64,000 nt of DNA. Source: Zygosaccharomyces rouxii (taxonomy: Eukaryota > Ascomycota > Saccharomycetes > Saccharomycetales > Saccharomycetaceae). The notes under the pieces are model-generated. The model was not told the origin of the DNA, ran no database searches, and saw nothing but the letters and a program-made list of their open reading frames with translations. Shown here one piece after another: positions 19,024 to 29,453 of the stretch; position 1 is the stretch's first letter, and each line of letters begins with the position of its first letter. The position numbers and the translations under genes are program-made. The stretch lies in contig NC_012993.1 in NCBI RefSeq assembly GCF_000026365.1, forward strand, positions 434,001 to 498,000, read 5' to 3'.

Positions 19024-21597
19024 TTAAATCTTTCTACTGCCACCAGCTCCACCTTTGGTAAACTCAAATCTGGCCAAGATTGGTATATGGTCACTGGGGA
19101 ATTTATCATTAGGGAATCCAATGAATTTTGAGATGTAATCGTCATCGATCTCACCGAGTAATCCGCGAATACGCAATGCTTGTGTGGAGAACCATATGTA
19201 ATCGATGGTACTAGTGAAAGATGGTGTAAAATTCGTTAATGGTAGTTCACCGATGTAACCATAGCCGGATTTCAGACTTAAATTATGGGCAAAATTCTTT
19301 TGCGACATATAACCGAAATCACGACCATCGATGTCCTTATGCGATTGAACATGACCAGTGCTCAATAATTCGTAAACGGCAGAATCCTTTTGAGAGTTGA
19401 AATCACCGCAAATGATAACTGGACTTTTCTTAGGGTCTTGCCTACTACTTGGACTACCATGTTCCTTTATAAGTTCTTCCAAATGATCCATCAGGATACC
19501 AACTTGGAAAGTTTTCACATCATTAAATTGAGGATCCCAGTGTAAATGTGTAGTGGCAATCCAAACAGATTCTCCGCTCTTAAGATGGTTTAGCTTTATG
19601 TAAATTACCACGTTATCCTTATTCATTGCACGGTTCAAATAGTCTTCTGTACGCTGAAATTTCTTATGTTTCATCCAAGTGCTGCTGAAATCAACCTCAT
19701 CTTTGAATTGTAGTTTAAATTCTGATTCTTTGTAAAAGACACAACATCCATCTACCTTCTTGGAATCTTTAGAATGCATTGTCTTAGCTCTTGTCTTCGC
19801 ATGGAATACTCCTGAATAACCTTGCTTCAACATTAGTGGAGCCCAATGTTCTTCATAAGTCTTTGCTTCCACTTCTTGCAGACAGACAATATCGGTCATG
19901 TAGGACATGACTTCTTCCGTCAATCTTTGACGCCTATGGTCCCAACTTAGAGCCCAAGATGGTGTATAACGGTACATCTTAGGGGTAGCGTAATGTTGAC
20001 ATAAGATGTTATAAGACATGATAGTAAAAGACCTCTTAGCAACTTCTTTGTTCAAATTGTCTGTTGCGTTTGATAAAGAATCATAAACTTCACTAACTTC
20101 ACCATCAGTATTAATTTCGATGAATTCACGATCCTTGATTAATGGTACTTCTGGTCTGTTATCTCTTAAGTAAAAAACCAGGCCCGTAACTGATTTCTCA
20201 GTAAGAATTTTTAGCAAATGTCTATCCAACGGATTTCCTTCACATCCCAAGAACTGTAAATTGAACAAATTACCAAACTCCCAAGGTAAAGTGGTAACCA
20301 TGTTATCGAAAAAATATAAATATTTCAATTGATAACAAGATCCCAATTCTCCTGGCAAGGATGTCAATTTGTTATGGGATAGATCCAATACTCTTAAATT
20401 TTTCAACTCTCTAATTTCACCAGGAATACTTGTTAAATTATTACCATTCAAATATAGCCTTGAAAGGAAACTATATTTGAAGAGGTTTGGACTTAAATTG
20501 GAAATCTGTAAATTGGAAAAATCGATTGCGTGCCATAGTTGATCATCAGGTTTTTCAGCCTTTAACGTTATAAGGTTGTTTTCCACTTCATCATCTTCAT
20601 CTATATTGAATTGTGAGAGTTTTTTATGTTGCAAGAGCAATGCTGGAGTCCCCGTGAGTTGGTCCCTTAGAGTATGTAACTCGGTCTTTGGCGTAGTGGG
20701 TGTAGACAACGTGCCATTGGTAGCCACCGTTGCCGAAGTTGAGGTAGCTACAGAACTTGCTGTATTCGCAGTACCATTGTCCTTACCAATCTCAGTGGCC
20801 ATCTCAACTAATAATTGTTTTGTTCTATCCACTAAAGACATGGATGCCTCTGCCATCTGCGGATTTTGCTGCTGGAGAGCAGCAACCTGTGCATGAGCCG
20901 CTAATGGTGTATGACCCATAGTGGGTTGTTGTTGTAAAGATGGCAAAGGCCCACCAATACCAGACTGTCGTTGTTGTTCCAATATTTGTGCCTGTTGCTG
21001 TTGATTGGAAAGATATTTCTTCATGGCATTTTGTCTGGCATAAACATTTGGTTGACCAGTCGATTGCATTGAGACAGCCGCCAGTTGTAACTGTAACTTC
21101 CAAATTGGATTATTCGAAAGTGAATGGTCCTCTAAATGAGGGTGATACAGTGGATTCTTAGCATTGACATTCACTGGGTTACTCATAACCCCCAATGATG
21201 CTGCTGCTGTAGCATTAGGCGGAGCCATACCATTCATCCCCATACCACCACCATTTGCTGCTGCCGCTGCCGCTGCGACTGCAGCTGCATTATTGGCAAC
21301 ATTCAAATTGTTTCCCTGAGCCTGTGCTTGGGCTTGAACTTGTGCTTGAGCTTGTGCTTGTGCTTGAGCCTGTGCCAGCTGAGTTACCAGATGCGTATGG
21401 TCATTAGAATTTAAATTAACATTTTGGTTAATGAGACCTGGTGGCGGCATGCCAGTGGCTCCTGCAGCATTGGGCGGGGCACTACCATGCAACTGTTGAT
21501 GAATAGCCGTAGGCGTGCCCGTTCTCACATTAGACATCATGCTCGCCTGTTGCTGGGGGCCTAGGGCCGGATATCCAAGCAGTGAAGGATTATTCAT
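19024..21597 (-). CDS. CCR4: Ccr4 deadenylase, catalytic subunit of the CCR4-NOT complex
   Basis: Main cytoplasmic poly(A) 3' exonuclease of the CCR4-NOT complex; it shortens mRNA tails. Order: a Q/N/A-rich N-terminal tail of about 340 residues, including an (AQ)n dipeptide run and a poly-A block; leucine-rich repeats at about 355-470 ([32 protein letters not shown]), which contact Caf1/Pop2; then the EEP nuclease domain to the end. Catalytic marks are [18 protein letters not shown] (Mg-binding Glu), [18 protein letters not shown] and the final [12 protein letters not shown]. Length is 857 residues against 837 in S. cerevisiae. The ATG at 21597 begins MNNPSLLGY. Confidence 0.97.
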   Translation of the reverse strand: MNNPSLLGYPALGPQQQASMMSNVRTGTPTAIHQQLHGSAPPNAAGATGMPPPGLINQNVNLNSNDHTHLVTQLAQAQAQAQAQAQVQAQAQAQGNNLNVANNAAAVAAAAAAANGGGMGMNGMAPPNATAAASLGVMSNPVNVNAKNPLYHPHLEDHSLSNNPIWKLQLQLAAVSMQSTGQPNVYARQNAMKKYLSNQQQQAQILEQQRQSGIGGPLPSLQQQPTMGHTPLAAHAQVAALQQQNPQMAEASMSLVDRTKQLLVEMATEIGKDNGTANTASSVATSTSATVATNGTLSTPTTPKTELHTLRDQLTGTPALLLQHKKLSQFNIDEDDEVENNLITLKAEKPDDQLWHAIDFSNLQISNLSPNLFKYSFLSRLYLNGNNLTSIPGEIRELKNLRVLDLSHNKLTSLPGELGSCYQLKYLYFFDNMVTTLPWEFGNLFNLQFLGCEGNPLDRHLLKILTEKSVTGLVFYLRDNRPEVPLIKDREFIEINTDGEVSEVYDSLSNATDNLNKEVAKRSFTIMSYNILCQHYATPKMYRYTPSWALSWDHRRQRLTEEVMSYMTDIVCLQEVEAKTYEEHWAPLMLKQGYSGVFHAKTRAKTMHSKDSKKVDGCCVFYKESEFKLQFKDEVDFSSTWMKHKKFQRTEDYLNRAMNKDNVVIYIKLNHLKSGESVWIATTHLHWDPQFNDVKTFQVGILMDHLEELIKEHGSPSSRQDPKKSPVIICGDFNSQKDSAVYELLSTGHVQSHKDIDGRDFGYMSQKNFAHNLSLKSGYGYIGELPLTNFTPSFTSTIDYIWFSTQALRIRGLLGEIDDDYISKFIGFPNDKFPSDHIPILARFEFTKGGAGGSRKI

Positions 21598-22792
21598 GAG
21601 CTCTTAACAGCAATTTTTTGAATTCTATGTTCTTCTTTTAATATCTTAACTTTCGTTCCCTATCTTCTCTTCAGTCTGATGGCAAACTCTTTTTCACTAG
21701 TTTCCTCGTTTCCACTTCTTCTTTCTCTTTCTCTTACCGCTCAACTTTGGATATATTTCAAACACTTTAAACAATTTTTCCTCCGGATGACCCAATCTTT
21801 TAACTAACAATCAATCAAGTATATCAATCTATCAATCCTTTAGTACTTGGTGGCTCTTACAATTCGTTTGGTAAATCACGTTTATATTTTCCAAATAAAA
21901 GCCAATGGGTCAATTATAACTGTATTTATGAGTAATAGTACCTCGCAAAAAATTTGATAATTGTTCTAAAACGCGTTTAATCCTTCAAAGTTGTCCTTAT
22001 TTTGTTTGGTGTTGATGTTATGATTTGTTATGCAGCTATCTACCACGGTCGATATGTTTTGCTGGCTGGGGGTCCTTGCCAACTCGCTCCATGGGATTTA
22101 CTTTTTCTTTCAGCCCTTTAAATATGCCCGGGTAACGGTTTCGTTATATATGATAGTATTGTGTGATTGTTACGTGTTATGTTAGCCGCTAATGCCTAAT
22201 CCAATAGCGAGTGCTTCTGTACTATACTAATATATATATATGCATGAGAAACTATAGCGTTGGTGGAAGCTGTGAAGAGTTTAATAACGATTTTCGATTG
22301 TCACATTCTAGAGTCTGGAGCTACGTAGCCGCGCGTTCGATTCCCCAAGGAGGTACTCAGAAAATAAAAGAGATTTTTAGTGGTAATAACAAAGGGATGC
22401 ATTGGACGACTTGAATAGGCTACCGAGAATTAGAAAGAATATATTGAATACATAGTTAGACTTCTAAGTACATCTACATGATTGTCCGGGTAATGGTTGC
22501 TGTTTGTATATAAAGAAGAAATTTGCCGATTATCATTGCTAACCTCTAACAGATTCTTAGAAAACCAAAGGCCTTCAATACCTGTTCAAACAAGCGTGTT
22601 TGAAAAGTCTTGAATGTTCCTTCAGTGGAATGTAAAGAAGTGAGGTTGTTCTATAAATTACCCTATTACTGCCTCACGATACTACCATTCCTAGATAGAT
22701 AATCAAGAAGGCTATACATATTTCCCGTGGGAGCCCATCGACTCTTTCATTAGTAGTCTTTGGGTTGTGTGTGAACGTGGGAAAGAAGCTTC
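21598..22792. promoter_or_regulatory. 1.2-kb CCR4 upstream region with two Reb1-type sites
   Basis: The longest gap in the window, between the ATS1 stop codon and the CCR4 start. Two copies of the Reb1 core CGGGTAA are at 22129-22135 (within CCCGGGTAACG) and 22487-22493 (within CCGGGTAAT). Reb1 is an established nucleosome-excluding factor that also terminates transcription. Weak matches to tRNA-type A and B boxes at about 22255 and 22334 do not fold into a tRNA. No protein gene was supported. The size leaves room for an unrecognised non-coding RNA. Confidence 0.45.
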
Positions 22793-23831
22793 TTAACATT
22801 CGCAAATTATCCAAGTTGATGCGTATCCACCGTAAATTCTTAATGTAGCGTTCGAATTTACATTGAAAACTTTGTTCAATGGACTCACAACATTTGAATA
22901 ATCATTTATAGAACCTTGACCATTCGTACGACCACAATTACCGTGTTCTCCCCATCCCCAACAGAACACTTGGTTTTTGTTATGAATTAAGATACCGTGC
23001 TCACTACCAGTAGTGAATGAATCTATTTCCAATGGGTACGGTACTGCGTATAATTGACCATGGTTACCGTTACCGTAAGAGTGAATCGACCTGTTGTAGT
23101 GAATGTGTAGGGATGACCACATACATGAGACCTGAACTGATTTACCTTGCCATTCTTGTAAGCGGAACTCTCGTGGTAAAGATCCTATAGCATGTACAAT
23201 GTAACCATGAATGTCTATTATGAGCATGAAATCTTTTCCCATGGCTACATAATCGATCAGGACTTCTTCGTTTGCATATATCACATATGGACGATCCACT
23301 ATCCTACACTTAGGCTCTTTGATTTGGCATTTGGTATTCGAACCCCATCCAAGCACTCTCGATCCTTTACCACAGGGTTCAACCACTACACAGTTCTGGA
23401 AAGATGAAAAAAGCTTCGATCCTTTTTCGACTTCCATAATCTTCGCAAAATGTGAGGATCTCTTAGTTTCTCCAATACCTAATTCACCCTTTAGCCCACA
23501 CCCTCTAGCCAATAACTGGTTACTGGCATCAATCGCAACTGTAAATTCCCATCCACACGTCACATCTTCGTAAGTACCTTCTATGGGCTGCCACCCAACC
23601 CAATGATCCCCTTCTCTTTCTTTTCTCAAACCTAACTGACCTTGGCTGTTATCTCCACACCCATATAGCCTACCATCCTCAAGCAACAACAAGCTGTGAT
23701 TACCACCACAATTAATTTTCTTCAAATGACATGAATTCACCCATGACAACTCTGGTTCAATCAAATCTTCACAGTGAGAGAGGCCTAAGCTGATAGTTAC
23801 CGTTTGAACCAAAACTGTAAACCTTATTCAT
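22793..23831 (-). CDS. ATS1: Ats1/Kti13, RCC1-repeat protein, expressed through a +1 frameshift at CTT-AGG-C
   Basis: Kti13 pairs with Kti11/Dph3 and supports Elongator-dependent modification of tRNA wobble uridines and diphthamide synthesis on eEF2. The large frame contains RCC1-type repeats (INCGGNHSLLLLEDGRLYGCGDN, VLGWGSNTKCQIKEPK, FCWGWGEHGNCG) but has no ATG before about its 125th codon. An ATG at 23831 in a different frame encodes MNKVYSFGSNGNYQL, which matches the conserved Ats1 N-terminus (S. cerevisiae VYAFGSNGQRQLGLG). That frame meets TGA at 23771-23769. The heptamer CTT-AGG-C at 23789-23783 lets a ribosome shift +1, skipping A23786, and continue GLSHCEDLIEPEL in the large frame. 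The joined product is 345 residues (S. cerevisiae 333). Coordinates run from the ATG to the stop of the shifted frame. A sequencing error is the main alternative. Confidence 0.88.
23783..23789 (-). other. Programmed +1 ribosomal frameshift heptamer CTT-AGG-C in ATS1
   Basis: Codons 15-16 of the ATS1 zero frame are CTT AGG, followed by C. This is identical to the Ty1 and ABP140 frameshift site, where peptidyl-tRNA-Leu(UAG) slips from CUU to UUA while the AGG codon waits for its scarce tRNA. After the slip the next codon is GGC, which gives the conserved Gly-Leu of the first RCC1 repeat. The zero frame stops four codons after AGG. Confidence 0.85.
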
Positions 23832-24095
23832 CGTATTAGTGTGAGTATCTATTGAATTCATCGAGCCTTTTTTCTTAATTCCTTTTTTTTTTTTTCGTGT
23901 ACCTATAACACGTAAGTCTGCTTGAAAGTGTAGGTAGGTCTTGTATTAAAATTTTTCAATTATCTTTTGAAGCTTCTAAGTGTACATCAAAGATAAAGGC
24001 ATTTGAGCCAAGACAACCTGCAGATACAAGAGCATATCTAAGTTCGTTTGCAAAAAGTTGGATACATTAATTCTGTATTTCCGTTACCCACCAGT

Positions 24096-27000
24096 ATGAG
24101 TGAACAAGACGATGAAGTGCAGGTTCCTGAATCCTCTTCCCCCAATACTACCAGGATGCTTTCATCATCGCCGCTGAAACAAGAGCAGGAATCTCAAGAT
24201 GCTGCTGGTATGAGGAATAATCACACCGATACAACATCACTGCTGCGAGACAGATTTAGTTTTACTCCAGGGAATAATCAAGGTAAAGATGATAAGCAGA
24301 GGCCGAATGGTGAATTACCTGCAAATGTAACGGCGAATCCCGAGACTCAGTTGGCAATACTGTCGGGTGAGTTTCCTGATTTTTCACCTACATTGGTTCA
24401 GGCGGTGTTTAAATCCAATTTGTTCAATGCAAAGCTAGCGAGAGAGAGATTGAATAGAATTCGAAGCCAAAGACAGAATTGGTCTGTCAGTTCTAACAAG
24501 AGGAAAACCGGTAGTGGTCAGTTTTCTCAGCAGCTGCAGCTGCAGCATAATTCACCAATGGCTACTAGCAGATTGAGCTCTATTAAGAAAAACGATTCTT
24601 CAAAGATAACTGTAGAAAGGCAGAAGACTTCGATTTTTGATCGTTATTCCAATGTGATGAATCAGAAAGTACGTCCAACGATGACAGATTCTCTGGTCAT
24701 TGATGAAGAATCTCTAGCGAAATTAGGTATTAAATCTCAACCACCTACTACGAAGAGGAGGAAATTGGTTAGAGCTGATGATTTCCACGATAAAAAGAAG
24801 CCCACACAGTTGGATAAAGCCAGAGAGAACCACATGAAAATGAAGAAACGTGGTGGTTCGGATGGTGAAGCAACAGCTGAAGAAGAAATGAGTGGTGATG
24901 AAGAAGGTAGTGCTGATGAGTATGAGGAAAGAACTCCAGAAGTAAATATAGACGAACAGATTTTGCATTTCTTAAACACAGCGGATGCTAGTGATGTGGC
25001 AGATTTAGGTGAAACATCAATGGAAAAGGCCAATATCATTATTTCAAAGAGGCCGTACAATAGTTTGTACACATTCTCACAGTTGGAACTGCTAACGGTA
25101 TCGGAGCAAGAGAAAAAGGCACAAGAAGCTCAAAAGAAGAAGGGTAGACGTGTTCAGCAAAAGAAAGAAGGTGAACGTGTATTAGAAAAAATTAACCAAA
25201 GTATTAAAGGTTATAATGCGATAGACTCTTTGATTAAGAAATGTTCAACTTATGGTAAATTAATAGGATCTCATATGAGGCGATGGGGTATAGATTTAGA
25301 GCATAGTGATAAGAATGGTGAATTAGATTTCATGAGCGTTGATTCTGAAGATGGTGCAGTCGTGGAAGAATTTGACGATAAAGCAGTTAGTAGTTCATCT
25401 ACACCAGCACCTAGTATGCCTAATAGTGGTGAAGGTACCGAAAAAACTAACATACAGACAGGGAAAACCGCCAAGAGTGATCCAGAGTTTGCTGAGATCG
25501 GTGAGGATGAGGAAGAAGAGGAAGCTGATGAAGATGCCGATGGCGATGTAGAATTTCAAGAAAGTGAGGATGAAGACGAAGATTACGGCCATCGTGGTAG
25601 AAGAAGAAATAATGATGTAACGAATCATAAGAATAAACCTACGGCACAACAAAGGGGTTTAGTTAAATTTTTCAAGGGGAAACCACTTCTATTATCCGAA
25701 GATTTAGAATTAAAAGATTATCAACAGACGGGTATCAATTGGTTAAACCTACTTTATCACAATAATATGTCATGTATCTTGGCAGATGATATGGGTTTGG
25801 GTAAGACTCTTCAAGTGATAGCATTTTTAGCATATTTGAAACAGATCAATGAACCTGGTCCTCATTTGGTGGTTGTTCCTTCTTCAACTTTGGAAAATTG
25901 GCTAAGAGAATTTCAAAAATTCTGTCCTGTACTAAAAATTGAACCTTATTATGGTTCTCAACAGGAAAGAGCTGATTTACGTGAAATTCTCGAAAAGAAT
26001 GTTGGCCAATACGACGTCGTTGTGACAACTTACAATTTAGCCGCTGGTAATAAATACGATATTTCTTTTTTGAGAAATTGTTACTTCAATGCAGTGGTTT
26101 ATGACGAGGGGCACATGTTAAAGAATTCGCTATCTGAGAGATTCTCCAAACTGATGAGAATTCAAGGGAACTTCCGTCTTTTGTTAACAGGTACACCGTT
26201 ACAAAATAACTTGAAAGAGCTAATGTCCCTTTTAGAATTTATCATGCCATCACTTTTCGAATCCAAGAAAGAGCACCTAGCATCCATCTTCAAACAAAGA
26301 GCACGTACTACCGATAATAACAAGGATTTTAACCCATTACTTGCCCAGGAGGCCATCAACAGGGCTAAGACTATGATGAAACCTTTCATTCTACGTAGAC
26401 GTAAAGACCAAGTGCTCAAACATTTACCGGGCAAGCATCGTAAAGTGGAAATGTGTGAAATGAACAAACAGCAGCGTACCATTTACAATGAAGAAATTAG
26501 ATTGGTAATGGAACATCGTCAAATGGTCAAGGATGGTGTCTTTCCCAAGGACTCAAAGGAAAAGGCTAAAGTACAATCTTCGAGCTCTAAAAATTTGATC
26601 ATGGCCCTGAGGAAAGCGGCATTGCACCCCTTGTTATTCCGCCATTTATACACAGACGAAGTCATTAGTAAGATGAGTGATGCTATTTTAGATGAACCAG
26701 ACTATGCAGAGAATGGTAATAGACAGTACATTATGGAAGATATGAGCTACATGACAGACTTTGAACTACACAAACTTTCTCGTAATTTCCCAGATACTTT
26801 ATCCAAATTTAAACTACAAAATAACGAATGGATGCAATCAGGTAAGATTGATAAGTTGTGTGAAATTCTCCACCACATCATCGTGGAAAAGAAAGAGAAG
26901 GTTCTCATATTTTCACTTTTTACACAAATGTTGGATATCCTTGAATTGGTTCTGTCCACTTTAAACTACAAATTTCTACGACTAGACGGATCTACTCAAG

Positions 27001-27377
27001 TAAATGATCGTCAGTCCCTAATTGATAAATTTTACGAAGATGAAAAAATTCCAATATTTATTTTATCGACAAAGGCAGGTGGTTTTGGTATTAATTTGGT
27101 ATGTGCCAACAATGTCATTATTTTTGATCAAAGTTTTAACCCACATGATGATCGTCAGGCAGCTGATAGATCTCACCGTGTTGGACAGACCAAAGAGGTT
27201 ACCATTACCACACTGGTTACGAAGGACTCTATAGAAGAAAAAATATTCCAATTGGCCAAGAATAAGCTAGATTTAGATTTCCACGTCTCAGAGGATGACA
27301 AGAAGGCTCAAGATGCCATCGAAAATAAGGTTAGTGATATCTTAGAGGATATTATCTATGATGAGGCCAAGAAGTGA
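24096..27377 (+). CDS. FUN30: Snf2-family chromatin remodeler Fun30
   Basis: Single-subunit ATP-dependent remodeler (SMARCAD1 type) that slides and exchanges histone dimers, promotes long-range DNA end resection and helps silent chromatin. Features in order: an acidic, S/T-rich N-terminus with SSP sites suited to Cdk; a CUE-type segment near residues 85-130 (QLAILSGEFPDFSPTLVQAVFKS); an acidic block around 470-510; the ATPase core with the Walker A motif DDMGLGKTLQV near 565 and DEGH near 670 (motif II in the form typical of this family); TGTPLQNNLKELMSL; and a helicase C domain to about 1050 ending with DRSHRVGQTKEV. Length is 1093 residues against 1131 in S. cerevisiae. I chose the ATG at 24096; sixteen upstream codons are open but begin with TTG. 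It is divergent from ATS1 across 264 bp. Confidence 0.96.
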   Translation: MSEQDDEVQVPESSSPNTTRMLSSSPLKQEQESQDAAGMRNNHTDTTSLLRDRFSFTPGNNQGKDDKQRPNGELPANVTANPETQLAILSGEFPDFSPTLVQAVFKSNLFNAKLARERLNRIRSQRQNWSVSSNKRKTGSGQFSQQLQLQHNSPMATSRLSSIKKNDSSKITVERQKTSIFDRYSNVMNQKVRPTMTDSLVIDEESLAKLGIKSQPPTTKRRKLVRADDFHDKKKPTQLDKARENHMKMKKRGGSDGEATAEEEMSGDEEGSADEYEERTPEVNIDEQILHFLNTADASDVADLGETSMEKANIIISKRPYNSLYTFSQLELLTVSEQEKKAQEAQKKKGRRVQQKKEGERVLEKINQSIKGYNAIDSLIKKCSTYGKLIGSHMRRWGIDLEHSDKNGELDFMSVDSEDGAVVEEFDDKAVSSSSTPAPSMPNSGEGTEKTNIQTGKTAKSDPEFAEIGEDEEEEEADEDADGDVEFQESEDEDEDYGHRGRRRNNDVTNHKNKPTAQQRGLVKFFKGKPLLLSEDLELKDYQQTGINWLNLLYHNNMSCILADDMGLGKTLQVIAFLAYLKQINEPGPHLVVVPSSTLENWLREFQKFCPVLKIEPYYGSQQERADLREILEKNVGQYDVVVTTYNLAAGNKYDISFLRNCYFNAVVYDEGHMLKNSLSERFSKLMRIQGNFRLLLTGTPLQNNLKELMSLLEFIMPSLFESKKEHLASIFKQRARTTDNNKDFNPLLAQEAINRAKTMMKPFILRRRKDQVLKHLPGKHRKVEMCEMNKQQRTIYNEEIRLVMEHRQMVKDGVFPKDSKEKAKVQSSSSKNLIMALRKAALHPLLFRHLYTDEVISKMSDAILDEPDYAENGNRQYIMEDMSYMTDFELHKLSRNFPDTLSKFKLQNNEWMQSGKIDKLCEILHHIIVEKKEKVLIFSLFTQMLDILELVLSTLNYKFLRLDGSTQVNDRQSLIDKFYEDEKIPIFILSTKAGGFGINLVCANNVIIFDQSFNPHDDRQAADRSHRVGQTKEVTITTLVTKDSIEEKIFQLAKNKLDLDFHVSEDDKKAQDAIENKVSDILEDIIYDEAKK

Positions 27378-28537
27378 GAAAGCTTTTTTTGACGATACTA
27401 GAGAAAACTATTATTTAGCCGCCTAAGTAGTATATGATTGTCACTATAAACGGAGCTGGTGCTCCCTTAATTTAATTTTTTTTTTGATCTCCTTCTCCCC
27501 CTCAATTAAAAGGGAGCAGGATAAGGTTGATGGCGTCTAACTAAGGGACCTGTACCTCACTTTTGACTCCATAAAACATTTGCCACCAGATCTCTTTTCC
27601 ATTATAAAAGGGATTATAGTAAGATAGGATCGAAATAGTCTTCTTCAATAGGTTGACACCAGGATCAATTTAGAAAACTGGGATCCTCTCCCATTTTAAC
27701 CGCCCTGATCAAGAAACGTTAATAGAAAGAAGTTTTCCATCTCAAAATATCTTGGTTGGAAACGGGTTCAGGAAGCAGCTAGTCAGAGACAGATTAGCAT
27801 TGATTGGAGCTAATTAGAGTTGAAAGAAAGTATAAAATCGCTACTTTTTTCTCTCCTTTGTCGAGGTGAAGGACATCAATCAAGTAGTACCAAGGGACAG
27901 CACAGCCGTTGATCGACTGCGTCGCTACTATTACCAAGATTGACCTAGTGAATATTGCTCAAGAATTTTTTACCGTGTTTGGGACTATTCAGTCTTGTGA
28001 AACACGTGTACTTGCATTGCATTGCGTTGGCATTCTTTTTTTCGCTCTTTTGGTATACCGAAACGCCTGTTGACCTACTCAGACCATTGAGAGTAAGAAG
28101 TAGAACAGGTGTGTATTTTATCGAATCAAAGTCAGAGTGCTCTCCATTTGCAAACCTCTTTGATTTCTTCTGGTATTGTGCGAAAAATTCTCTAGATTGG
28201 GCTTGACGAAACAGCTTAACTGCAGATCGGGTGGAAGTAAAAACAGGTGAAGGGATTTGATTTGAGAAAAAATCAAAAAAAAAAATAAAAAAAGAAATTA
28301 GGAAAGGTGAGTCCGAGTATCAGGAAGAACTTGGTACGTGATAAAATTATTTACTCTCGATAATCGACAAAGCAACGAAAGAGAAGAATAGTAATCACAA
28401 GTAATATTAGTAACAGGAGTAGCATCAAGTGAGGAGAACACGAAGTAGAAGAAGTATAAGTATAAGTACGAGTACGAGTACAAGGTAGTTCAATCAGGCA
28501 TCACACATAATACAGGACCGTTTGGGAAGACCCAGTT
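27378..28537. other. 1.16-kb intergenic region upstream of GAL11
   Basis: This lies between the FUN30 stop and the GAL11 start, both plus strand. No gene was supported: the longest frame (27955-28206) begins with TTG and has no recognisable feature. The last 250 bp are purine-rich and include a poly-A stretch at about 28268-28292 and a 6-bp RAGTAY repeat at 28452-28481. In S. cerevisiae FUN30 and GAL11 are on different chromosomes, so this gap is an ancestral junction. Confidence 0.4.
28452..28481 (+). repeat. Five tandem RAGTAY hexamers in the GAL11 leader
   Basis: Five consecutive 6-bp units, AAGTAT, AAGTAT, AAGTAC, GAGTAC and GAGTAC, lie 57-86 bp upstream of the GAL11 start, probably within its promoter or 5' leader. 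Function unknown. Confidence 0.6.
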
Positions 28538-29421
28538 ATGAGCTCAGGCGGAAAGGATACGCTGAGTTTGGAGGAGCGATCCAGGAACGTACAGGATCTG
28601 TTGCAGGTGCTAATGGATATCAATGACATTAATGGGGGAAACAGTGATATTGCTGAGAAGATGAAGGTTCACGCCAAAAATTTCGAAGCTGCATTGTATG
28701 CCAAGAGTTCTTCAAAGAAAGAATATATGGATAGCATGAGAGAGAAAGTCAATGCGATGCGTAACACTAGGGACACTCGCAAGAAAGCTGCTGCTTCGGC
28801 CGTTTCGATGGGTGCTGTTAATAGAGCAATGCTCACACAACAGCAACAACAACAGCAACAAAGGTTACAACAAGCTGGAATGGCTGCTAATGGTGGATTT
28901 GTTCCAAATACCTTGAATATGAATTCCCATATGTTTTTAAATCAACAGGCGCAGGTGCGTCAACAGGCTCAACAACAATTGAGAAATCAACAGCAGCAGC
29001 AACAGCAGGCACAACAGCAGCAGCAACAACTTCATGGGCAACCTCAGACACCACAGCTCTCAGCACAACATCAACAGTTGATCAATCAAATGAAAGTTGC
29101 AATTATTCCTAGAGAATTGTTACAAAGGATACCAAACATTCCTCCAGGTGTTAATACTTGGCAACAGATCACAGAACTGGCGCAACAAAAAAGGCTCACG
29201 GCACAGGATATGCAAATTGCCAAAGAGATTTACAGATTACATCAACAGCTTTTATACAAATCTCGTTTACAACAAGCCAGTGTGAATAATAGAATGAACT
29301 TACAACAACAGGAACAGTTGCATCAACAACGTATGGCTGGAGTGAATGGTCTGCAATCACAACAGTCTCAAGGACCTACCCCACAGCAATTGGCTCAGCA
29401 GCATCAAGGTGGTCTTCAACA

Positions 29422-29453
<32 letters not shown>

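Noticed and set aside
22250..22350. Possible tRNA or Pol III gene: A-box-like TAGCGTTGGTGG and B-box-like CGTTCGATTCC
   Set aside because: The T stem does not pair (GCGCG against CCCCA) and no acceptor stem can be formed. At most a degenerate relic.
22793..23812. ATS1 as a pseudogene
   Set aside because: All of the roughly 330 codons after the shift are open and conserved, which fits active selection and programmed frameshifting better than decay.
23769..23831. A short 20-codon ORF upstream of ATS1, acting as a uORF
   Set aside because: Its sequence is the conserved Ats1 N-terminus and it meets the body frame at a frameshift heptamer, so it is the start of the gene rather than a uORF.
27955..28206. 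83-codon frame in the GAL11 upstream region
   Set aside because: TTG start, no conservation that I can recognise, and located where a promoter is expected.
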